Source: JAMXLO01 sp041487355
GTDB taxonomy: Bacteria > Pseudomonadota > Alphaproteobacteria > Acetobacterales > Acetobacteraceae
Assembly (NCBI GenBank): GCA_041487355.1
Contig: JBGPND010000271.1
Location: 1 to 6,217 of the forward strand
DNA: 6,217 nt
Direction: 5' to 3'
Shown piece by piece: positions 1-4,714 of this stretch (its first letter is position 1; each line of letters opens with the position of its first letter). The position numbers and the translations under genes were made by a program. The notes beneath the pieces are model-generated. The model was not told the origin of the DNA. It did not search any database and saw only the letters and a list, made by a program, of their open reading frames with translations.

Positions 1-386
1 ACGGCGTACGGATCCGTCCGCGCACCCGCCTTGCGCAGCGTGTTCTCGTCGTTGACCCAGGCGTAGATGATCATCCGGCTGGCACTGTCGAAGCGGAAGA
101 ACAGCCGGAAGCGGCCCATGAACTTTGCCCGCCGCCAGTGCCGGTGCGTCGGACCGAGCGTATTGCCCAACGCGTATTCCGGCGCGTTCGGATCGCGCGG
201 AATTTCCACCTCGACCAGGTCGGTAATGCGCCGAAGCAGTTTGGCCTTCGGATGCGCCTGCCAGTCCCGCGGTTGCTCTCGCGCAAGCCGCTCGACCTCC
301 GCGGCGAGCGCATCCAACGTGCGGCGGAACGCCGCGTGCCGGAACAGCCGCCAGCCATTGCGCTCGGCGAAGGCCCGGCCGCTCAC
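1..386 (-). CDS. yhaV: YhaV-family type II toxin (ribonuclease), C-terminus cut by window edge
   Basis: YhaV toxins are RelE-superfamily ribonucleases; in E. coli the toxin cleaves mRNA during translation and is neutralised by PrlF in a cytoplasmic complex. Reading from a GTG at 386, 128 complete codons are visible. The protein aligns by eye with E. coli YhaV along its length: an N-terminal NGWRLFRHAAF segment, a central KLLRRITDLVEVEIPRDPN stretch, then KFMGRFRLFFRFD and IIYAWVNDENTLRKAG near the visible end. E. coli YhaV is about 154 residues, so roughly 25 residues lie beyond the edge. The GTG overlaps the antitoxin stop by 4 bases (GTGA), the usual coupled arrangement, and this decided the start; no separate Shine-Dalgarno is needed. 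No frameshift or missing block is seen. Family assignment is firm; toxicity is inferred. Confidence 0.9.
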   Translation of the reverse strand, partial: MSGRAFAERNGWRLFRHAAFRRTLDALAAEVERLAREQPRDWQAHPKAKLLRRITDLVEVEIPRDPNAPEYALGNTLGPTHRHWRRAKFMGRFRLFFRFDSASRMIIYAWVNDENTLRKAGARTDPYA

Positions 387-736
387 AAGGTGACATCGTC
401 CGGGATATGGTCCTCGTCGCCGGCCTGCACGCCTTCGGTCAGTCGGCGCAGGCGGGCCAGCTCGTCCTCCGGCAACGGGGCGATGCGCTCGGGGTGCGCC
501 AGCATGTCGCTCTCCAGGAACGCGAGATAGGCGGACACCACCGGGTCCTGCTCGGCGTCGTCGGGACCCGGCTCAGGCGCATCGACCAGCGTGACCAGCA
601 GGTGGCCGGGACCGAGCACATGGGCGCGCACCTTGGCACGCTGGCGGAATTCCGGGTGCGCCTTGAACAGCGCCTTGTCGAGGCGGATCGCCTCGGACCT
701 GCCGGTGGTGGTGATGGCGCCGGAGAAGCTGGGCAT
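383..736 (-). CDS. prlF: PrlF-family antitoxin of a type II toxin-antitoxin system
   Basis: Antitoxin of 117 residues that should bind and neutralise the YhaV toxin encoded immediately downstream and repress its own operon. Residues 1-50 (GAITTTGRSEAIRLDKALF then the AKVRAHVLGPGHLLVTL strand pair) resemble the AbrB/MazE-type swapped-hairpin DNA-binding domain. Residues 63-83 (DPVVSAYLAFLESDMLAHPER) carry the characteristic PrlF C-terminal segment, followed by an acidic tail (GDEDHIPDD) expected to contact the toxin. The ATG at 736 is preferred: GGAG lies 10 bases upstream, and the open frame further upstream (to 886) has no family resemblance and would run through the promoter. The stop overlaps the toxin start. 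Role is from family knowledge; the pairing is seen directly. Confidence 0.88.
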   Translation of the reverse strand: MPSFSGAITTTGRSEAIRLDKALFKAHPEFRQRAKVRAHVLGPGHLLVTLVDAPEPGPDDAEQDPVVSAYLAFLESDMLAHPERIAPLPEDELARLRRLTEGVQAGDEDHIPDDVTL

Positions 737-750
737 GCCTGAGAGGCTCC

Positions 751-785
751 AATATTGATACGTGATATAATACGTTCCAAGAGTT
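751..785 (-). promoter_or_regulatory. Putative promoter/operator of the prlF-yhaV operon
   Basis: A sharply AT-rich patch in otherwise GC-rich DNA, just upstream of the antitoxin ATG. It contains the hexamer ATACGT twice (758-763 and 770-775), 12 bases apart, close to one helical turn. On the minus strand, AT-rich hexamers (TATTAT, TATCAA) and a TTGGAA could serve as -10 and -35 elements, but none has ideal spacing. Repeats here suit autoregulation by the antitoxin's swapped-hairpin domain. The functional call is inference. Confidence 0.45.
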
Positions 786-983
786 GGTGCAAGCGGCCCA
801 GTCGAGGCAGAGAACCAGCGCGGGATCATCCGGGAGATGGACCGGCTGTTCCCCGGCCTGGGCGAGCACCTGGAGGAGGAGACCACTGTCGCAATCGACG
901 GCGCGATCCACGAGACCGGCTATGTCCAGCCGGTCCCCCCGGGCGCCGGGGTGTTCTTCATTTCGAAGATCGAGGGCGGGTAG
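786..983 (+). pseudogene. 5'-truncated MoaD/ThiS-like sulphur-carrier gene remnant
   Basis: The frame open from 771 to the TAG at 981-983 encodes VEAENQRGIIREMD (from 801), RLFPGLGEHLEEETTVAIDG, then VPPGAGVFFISKIEGG. This is the MoaD/ThiS ubiquitin-like pattern: a helix followed by the FPGL turn, an acidic strand with a VAIDG-type motif, a PPG...VFFI strand and a C-terminal Gly-Gly, the residue pair that is thiocarboxylated in true sulphur carriers. Family members are about 80-90 residues; the first strand and start region are missing. There is no ATG, GTG or TTG in frame before an internal ATG at 837, which would give only 48 residues and has GGGAG directly against it. The open frame begins at a TAA (768-770) inside the antitoxin operator region, so the 5' end looks replaced by the toxin-antitoxin module. 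A short translated peptide cannot be excluded. Confidence 0.62.
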
Positions 984-989
984 GGGCGC

Positions 990-1089
990 CCGCTGTCATT
1001 GCGAGGAGCGCAGCGACGGGGCAATCTCGTTCGGTGTGCGTAACTGGTCGGAGATTGCCGCGTCGCTGCGCTCCTCGCAATGACAGCGG
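990..1089. repeat. Large inverted repeat, 39-bp arms, dispersed palindromic repeat type
   Basis: The left arm 990-1028 and right arm 1051-1089 are reverse complements with a single mismatch (1019 against 1060), around a 22-base loop. The arms carry the TGTCATTGCGAGGAGCGCAG / GCAATCTC pattern, which I recall as a dispersed intergenic repeat in many proteobacteria. It lies between the end of the MoaD-like remnant (983) and the end of the convergent P450 gene (1114), so its transcript could fold into a very stable hairpin and act as a two-way terminator or 3'-end stabiliser. No U-run follows either arm, so it is not a standard intrinsic terminator. A third partial piece, GCAATGACAG at 1094-1103, repeats 1077-1086. 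Confidence 0.9.
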
Positions 1090-1113
1090 CGGGGCAATGA
1101 CAGTGGGGACACT

Positions 1114-2370
1114 CTACCCCGCGATGCGCACCGGCAGCGCCGTGATGCCGTGGATGAAGTTGGAGTAGATCCGCTTCGGCTCCTCCATCATCTCCACCAC
1201 CATGCCGCGCTTCAGGATCTCCTCCCACAGGATGCAAAGCTGCAGTTCGGCCAGGCGGTTGCCGACGCAGCGATGGATGCCGAAGCCGAACGACAGGTGC
1301 TGTCGCGCACGCGGCCGGTCCACCAGGAACTGGTTCGGCCGGTCGATCGCATCCTCGTCACGGTTGCCCGAGATGTACCACATGCAGACCTTGTCGCCCT
1401 CGCGGATCTGCTTGCCGCCGACCTCGGCGTCCGCCACCGCGGTGCGCCGCATGTGCACGATCGGTGACTGCCAGCGGATGATCTCCGACACCGCACTCGG
1501 GATCAGCTCCGGGTTCTCCCGCAGCTTGCGGTACTGGTCCGGGTGCTTGTTCAGCGCCCACACGCCGCCCGACATCGAGTTGCGCGTGGTGTCGTTGCCG
1601 CCGACGATCAGCAGCACCAGGTTGCCGAGGAAATCGCTCGGATTCTGCGGCAGGTTTCGCGTCGCCTCGCCATGCGCGAGCATGGACAGCAGGTCCGGCT
1701 GCGGCTCGCGCTTCTGTCGCTCATAGAACAACGTCCGCATCGTTTCGAGGCACTCGGTCAGCAGTTCCAGCCGCTTTTCCTCGGAATCGACAATACCGCC
1801 GGCATTCACGTCCATGGTCGAGACGTCGGACCAGAAGGTGAGTTTCCGACGTTCCTCGAACGGGAAGTCGAACAGCGTCGCCAGCATCATCGTGGTCAGC
1901 TCGATCGAGACGCGCTGCACCCAGTCAAAGGTCTCGTTGCGCGGCAACGCATCCAGCACGCGGCCAGCACGCTCGCGGATGGTGCCTGACAGAAGCTGCA
2001 GGTTCGTCGGCGCGACGACGGGGCTCACCACCTTGCGCTGCTCGTCGTGATACGGCGGGTCGGACGAGATGAAGCTGCGGCGGCGGAACTCGGCCGGACG
2101 GTCGGTGATCGTGATGCCGCCGAGACGCGCTTCCGACGAGTAGATCTGGTGGTGCGTCTCGACATGCATGATGTCCTTGTACTTGGTCACCGACCAGTAC
2201 GAGCCGTACCTGCCGTTCGCGCACCAGTGCACCGGGTCCTCCCGACGCAGGCGCTCGAAATACGGGTACCAGATGTCGTCCTGATAGAGCTTCGGGTTGC
2301 TGACATCGAGCTTGTCGAGCGGGATCGCGTATGCGTCCTCAACAGCGTCGAAATGGACCGGCGCGTTCAT
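1114..2370 (-). CDS. Cytochrome P450, CYP153-type (alkane/fatty-acid terminal hydroxylase family)
   Basis: Complete soluble bacterial P450 of 418 residues, close to the usual CYP153 length. The family inserts one oxygen atom at the terminal carbon of medium-chain alkanes, fatty acids or related chains, using electrons from NAD(P)H through a ferredoxin reductase and a ferredoxin. Visible motifs: N-terminal LDVSNPKLYQ (31 onward in the longest reading), I-helix GGNDTTRNSM with the acid-alcohol pair D260/T261, K-helix E296-x-x-R299 (EIIRW), MRRT at about 307-310, and heme loop FGFGIHRCVGNRLAE with the iron ligand Cys368. GGNDTTRNSM and GNRLAELQL..LWEEILKR match CYP153A proteins I know. There is no signal peptide or membrane anchor, so it is cytoplasmic. 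The ATG at 2370 was chosen because AGGAG (2380-2384) sits 9 bases upstream; two ATGs at 2395-2400 would add 10 residues with only weak ribosome-binding sequence. No ferredoxin or reductase gene is in the window. Confidence 0.9.
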   Translation of the reverse strand: MNAPVHFDAVEDAYAIPLDKLDVSNPKLYQDDIWYPYFERLRREDPVHWCANGRYGSYWSVTKYKDIMHVETHHQIYSSEARLGGITITDRPAEFRRRSFISSDPPYHDEQRKVVSPVVAPTNLQLLSGTIRERAGRVLDALPRNETFDWVQRVSIELTTMMLATLFDFPFEERRKLTFWSDVSTMDVNAGGIVDSEEKRLELLTECLETMRTLFYERQKREPQPDLLSMLAHGEATRNLPQNPSDFLGNLVLLIVGGNDTTRNSMSGGVWALNKHPDQYRKLRENPELIPSAVSEIIRWQSPIVHMRRTAVADAEVGGKQIREGDKVCMWYISGNRDEDAIDRPNQFLVDRPRARQHLSFGFGIHRCVGNRLAELQLCILWEEILKRGMVVEMMEEPKRIYSNFIHGITALPVRIAG

Positions 2371-2417
2371 GCTGGACGGCTCCTGTGGGCAGGCCATCAT
2401 GCCTGGCTGTTGCCGCC

Positions 2418-2444
2418 ATTCTAGCCCATTTTCCAGGCTGTCCG
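2418..2444 (-). promoter_or_regulatory. Possible promoter for the CYP153 gene
   Basis: On the minus strand, TAGAAT (2418-2423, 5 of 6 to the -10 consensus) lies 15 bases downstream of CGGACA (2439-2444, 4 of 6 to the -35 consensus). The spacing is short. This would start transcription near 2411, about 40 bases before the chosen ATG. Weak call. Confidence 0.3.
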
Positions 2445-2498
2445 ATAGCGCGCGCCACCAGCCCCCGGCACCGGGCGGCGTGGCCCTGACCGGCGTCC

Positions 2499-2527
2499 TT
2501 GCACTGTGTGACAGGAGACCTTATCTT
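2499..2527 (+). promoter_or_regulatory. Possible promoter for the RHH-like/PIN toxin-antitoxin pair
   Basis: TTGCAC (2499-2504) and TATCTT (2522-2527) are separated by exactly 17 bases, 27 bases upstream of the first gene's ATG. Each hexamer is only a moderate match to the sigma-70 consensus. The -10 overlaps a short inverted repeat, CTTG at 2525-2528 and CAAG at 2533-2536, which could be an antitoxin operator half-site pair; that part is speculative. Confidence 0.4.
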
Positions 2528-2553
2528 GCGCACAAGCGAACCGGAGGCAGTTC

Positions 2554-2841
2554 ATGCGAGCCACCAAGCCCTCGACAAGCCGCCAGGGACAACCGGCCAG
2601 GCTGTCGTTGGCGCTGCTGCAGGAGGCCCGTCAGGCCGGCCTGCTGGATGACAAGACCGAACATGTCAGCTTTCGTGCGCCAAAGGCATTGATCGACGCG
2701 GCGAAGAAGGAAACCGGCCTGCAATCGACGACGGAGCTCGGTCTCGTCGCCCTGGCCACGCTCGCTCGCCCCGATCCGGTCGCGCAGGCGCTGCGGCGCA
2801 GCCGCGGCACGCTGGGTCCGGCTCACACGCTTGAGTATTGA
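2554..2841 (+). CDS. Putative ribbon-helix-helix antitoxin partner of the PIN toxin
   Basis: A 95-residue protein I do not recognise by name. Residues 36-71 (EHVSFRAPKALIDAAKKETG followed by LQSTTELGLVALATLA) follow the ribbon-helix-helix order: one short strand, then two helices, as in many VapB-like antitoxins and CopG/Arc repressors. The N-terminal ~33 residues and the Arg-rich tail (ALRRSRGTLG, 79-88) are outside that core and would be the toxin-binding part. The start is well supported: GGAGG (2543-2547) sits 6 bases before the ATG. Its stop overlaps the start of the PIN gene by 11 bases, which signals translational coupling and a toxin-antitoxin pair. Autorepression of a promoter at about 2500-2527 is likely but inferred. 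It could instead be a plain small DNA-binding protein. Confidence 0.72.
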   Translation: MRATKPSTSRQGQPARLSLALLQEARQAGLLDDKTEHVSFRAPKALIDAAKKETGLQSTTELGLVALATLARPDPVAQALRRSRGTLGPAHTLEY

Positions 2842-3391
2842 TCTCGACGCCCTGCTCCGGCGTTGCAAACCGGAGAAGTGGCGTGCGCAGCTCACCCCGC
2901 GCCCAATCGATCAGCTCGTGTCCGCCGCTTCGGTCGCGGAGAGCGGTCGATTGCGGCTGCTGCCGGACACCAACGTCTACATCCGCAACCTCGCCGGCAC
3001 CCTGCCGGCGCCCGTCGCCGCACTGCTCGACAACGCCCTGCTGTGGCATTGCTCGGTCTGCCTGGCCGAGATCACTGCGGGCATCGCGCATTACAATCCA
3101 GCAGCCAGAGACTGGCGCCGCGTCAAGCAGCAATACGCAACCATATTCGCGGCGATCCCGGACAGCCGCATCGTGACGCCGGACGATGAGAGTTGGCAGC
3201 TTGCCGGTCTAATCGCCGGCACCCTCGCCCGCACCCAACGCTTCCAGCCACATCAGCGCACGGACTGCCTCAACGACGCGCTGATCTACCTCTCAGCAGC
3301 GAAGCTGGGCTTGCCCGTCGTCACGGCCAACCGCGATGAATTCGATCTGATCCGGCAAGTCGCTCCAGGTGGGGCCTTCCTGCACTTCTGA
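2831..3391 (+). CDS. PIN-domain toxin (VapC-like ribonuclease) with extended N-terminus
   Basis: PIN-domain toxins are Mg2+-dependent ribonucleases that cleave tRNA, rRNA or mRNA when their antitoxin is lost. The acidic active-site set is visible: D46 (LLPDTNVYI), E80 (CLAEI), D149 (CLNDALI) and D169 (ANRDEFD), spaced as in the family, with a LGLPVVTANRDEF terminal strand. The protein is 186 residues against about 130-140 for typical VapC, because about 40 residues precede the first catalytic strand. The start is taken as TTG at 2831, overlapping the upstream stop by 11 bases; there is no ATG or GTG in frame before the PIN core and no clear Shine-Dalgarno, so the exact start is uncertain, with translation probably coupled to the upstream gene. 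The gene ends 2 bases from the convergent CMD-fold gene. Confidence 0.82.
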   Translation: MSIDLDALLRRCKPEKWRAQLTPRPIDQLVSAASVAESGRLRLLPDTNVYIRNLAGTLPAPVAALLDNALLWHCSVCLAEITAGIAHYNPAARDWRRVKQQYATIFAAIPDSRIVTPDDESWQLAGLIAGTLARTQRFQPHQRTDCLNDALIYLSAAKLGLPVVTANRDEFDLIRQVAPGGAFLHF

Positions 3392-3393
3392 CG

Positions 3394-3942
3394 CTACGGC
3401 GCGAACCGATCTCCATCGGGCGGCGCCGGGACCTCGAACGCGTTGACGATGCCGGACAGGAACGCGAAGTAGTTCGCGGCAGCCGTCAGCTCGACCAGCC
3501 ATTGCACGCCGTAGCGGTTCTTCAGCGTGTCGAACGCCGCCTGGTCGACGCGGTTGGTGCGGATGAGCTGCCGTGCATATGTTACGATGTCGCGCTCCTC
3601 GGCGGGCAGCGCGGCGAGATCGCCCTTGGCGCGGATCACGTCGATGGCCTCCTCACGCACCCCTGCGCGGCGCGCCGCACCGACCTGGGCCGCCCAGACA
3701 TAGTCCGCCTCGCGCTCGCGCACCGCGGCCAGGATGGCGAGCGAGCGCAGCTTGCCCTCCACCACGCTCTCCTCGCGATTGAACGTCACCAGCGGCAGCA
3801 TGCGGTGCGCCAGCTTCGGGCTGTGCAGCAGCATGCTGAACGGGCCGCGCACATTGCCGAACACCTTCACCACCTCGTCGACCACGTGGTGGTATTCGGG
3901 CGCGACGTTGGCCTTGCCAGTGATGGGGGGAATCCTCGGCAT
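3394..3942 (-). CDS. Carboxymuconolactone decarboxylase (CMD/AhpD-fold) family protein
   Basis: A 182-residue, mostly helical protein of the CMD fold. Named members decarboxylate 4-carboxymuconolactone or, as AhpD, act as thiol peroxidases, but many CMD proteins have unknown substrates. The family pattern is seen in NVRGPFSMLLHSPKLAHRM (30-48), REESVVEGKLRSLAILAAV (56-74), then READYVWAAQVGAARRAGV (77-95), which aligns with the usual E..Y.W..H...A...G core, and AEERDIVTYARQL. There is no CxxC, so it is unlikely to be an AhpD-like peroxidase. At the usual His position the residue is Gln86 (AAQVG), so the catalytic role is unclear. The ATG at 3942 has GGGAGG 5 bases upstream, overlapping the stop of the nitroreductase gene, only 11 bases away. 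The two are surely co-transcribed, nitroreductase first. Cytoplasmic; no signal peptide. Confidence 0.82.
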   Translation of the reverse strand: MPRIPPITGKANVAPEYHHVVDEVVKVFGNVRGPFSMLLHSPKLAHRMLPLVTFNREESVVEGKLRSLAILAAVREREADYVWAAQVGAARRAGVREEAIDVIRAKGDLAALPAEERDIVTYARQLIRTNRVDQAAFDTLKNRYGVQWLVELTAAANYFAFLSGIVNAFEVPAPPDGDRFAP

Positions 3943-3953
3943 GCTCGCCTCCC

Positions 3954-4598
3954 TCAGCTCAGCGCGGTGTAGGGCTGACCCCACTTGTCCTGATACACGA
4001 TGTCGGCGAGCACGCCGCGACCGACCGGCCCGAAACGCCCCATCGGATAGCCGATCGGCAGGATCGCATAGGAATGCACGCCCTCCGGCAGACCCAGCGC
4101 CGCCTCCGCCTCCTTCTCATACAGCAGATGCCGAGTGGTCAGCGTCGAGCCGAGGCCGAGGGCACGCGTCGCCAGCAGCATGTTCTGCACCGCGGGGTAG
4201 ATCGAAGCGCCGGACCAGCGCGTCGATGCAGCCTTCCCCTCGTCGATGCAGGCCACGATCCAGACCGGCGCTTCGTGGAAGTGCTCGGTGAGATATTCCA
4301 CCGCTCCGTGCTGGCGTTTGTAGCGCTCGGCGGTCACGCCGGGCGGCGGGGCGCTGTTGGCATAGCGCGGCCCCACCACCTCGTCGAATGCGCGCTTGTA
4401 CCAGACCTGCACCGCCTGCTTGATCTTCGGGTCCGTCACCACCAGGAAGCGCCAGCGCTGGGCGTTGCCGCCATTCGCCGCACTGGCGCCCGCCTCCAGG
4501 ATCTTGCGGATCAGCTCATCCGGCACCGGGTCCGGCTTCAGTCGCCGCATGGACCTCGTCGTCTGCATGATTTCGAACAGGTCGGTTCCGTCGGGCAT
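3954..4598 (-). CDS. Nitroreductase-family FMN-dependent oxidoreductase
   Basis: A 214-residue protein of the nitroreductase superfamily: FMN enzymes that use NAD(P)H to reduce nitro groups, quinones, enones or related acceptors; the physiological substrate here cannot be read from sequence. Visible features are the N-terminal FMN-phosphate segment TTRSMRRLKPDPVPDELI (13-30), the ANGGNAQRWRFLVV motif (41-54), the ASIYPAVQNMLLATRALGLGSTLTT helix and glycine loop (131-155), and a C-terminal VYQDKWGQ. The length is typical. The ATG at 4598 is preferred because a purine-rich GGAGAGGAGGAGG tract lies just upstream; a longer open frame to 4901 is not family-like and would cross the divergent gene. 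It is first in an operon with the CMD-fold gene. A candidate FNR/FixK site lies 71 bases upstream of the ATG. Confidence 0.85.
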   Translation of the reverse strand: MPDGTDLFEIMQTTRSMRRLKPDPVPDELIRKILEAGASAANGGNAQRWRFLVVTDPKIKQAVQVWYKRAFDEVVGPRYANSAPPPGVTAERYKRQHGAVEYLTEHFHEAPVWIVACIDEGKAASTRWSGASIYPAVQNMLLATRALGLGSTLTTRHLLYEKEAEAALGLPEGVHSYAILPIGYPMGRFGPVGRGVLADIVYQDKWGQPYTALS

Positions 4599-4662
4599 CG
4601 CCTCCTCCTCTCCTGGTTGGCCGCACCATAGCCCAGGGAGCGGCGAAGGCCATTGCTCGACT

Positions 4663-4676
4663 TTGATCCAGCGCAA
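4663..4676. promoter_or_regulatory. Candidate FNR/FixK-type (Crp-family) binding site
   Basis: TTGATCCAGCGCAA matches TTGA-N6-GCAA, a form accepted by FixK/FNR/Dnr-type regulators (consensus TTGAT-N4-ATCAA, or TTG[AC]-N6-[TG]CAA for FixK2). It lies in the 116-base divergent region, 71 bases upstream of the nitroreductase ATG and about 45 bases upstream of the membrane-protein ATG. A possible minus-strand -10, TATGGT at 4625-4630, would place the site about 51 bases before transcription start, not the classical -41.5. A possible plus-strand -10, TATGCT at 4679-4684, lies adjacent and would make the site repressive there. Site pattern is seen; regulation is inferred. Confidence 0.45.
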
Positions 4677-4714
4677 CGTATGCTGCCGCCGCTGGTGCGA
4701 GATTGCCCAACAGG

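Larger units (their letters stand above)
2371..2553. other. Divergent intergenic control region
   Basis: This stretch separates the P450 start from the antitoxin start. It holds the P450 Shine-Dalgarno (2380-2384), the two possible promoters noted separately, a small GC palindrome (CCCGG-CA-CCGGG, 2464-2475) and a spaced GCCTGG/CCAGGC pair (2401-2406 and 2433-2438). I see no coding sequence or RNA gene. Confidence 0.6.

Noticed and set aside
737..886. Longer start for the PrlF antitoxin
   Set aside because: It would place the AT-rich promoter region and the opposite-strand MoaD-like remnant inside the coding sequence; the ATG at 736 has a usable GGAG and family-like N-terminus.
837..983. A functional 48-residue protein in place of the MoaD-like remnant
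   Set aside because: The internal ATG falls in the middle of the first helix, and GGGAG abuts it with no usable spacing; a truncated gene explains the homology better.
990..1103. CRISPR array or small RNA gene
   Set aside because: There is one inverted pair and one partial copy, no regular spacers, and no promoter or U-run terminator that would define a small RNA.
1106..1120. GGGG-ACACTCTA-CCCC as an intrinsic terminator for the P450 gene
   Set aside because: The stem is only four base pairs, there is no U-run, and it overlaps the stop codon; the large palindrome beside it is a better candidate.
2464..2475. CCCGG-CA-CCGGG palindrome as a specific operator
   Set aside because: Five-base GC arms are expected often by chance in this composition, and it does not overlap a convincing promoter hexamer.
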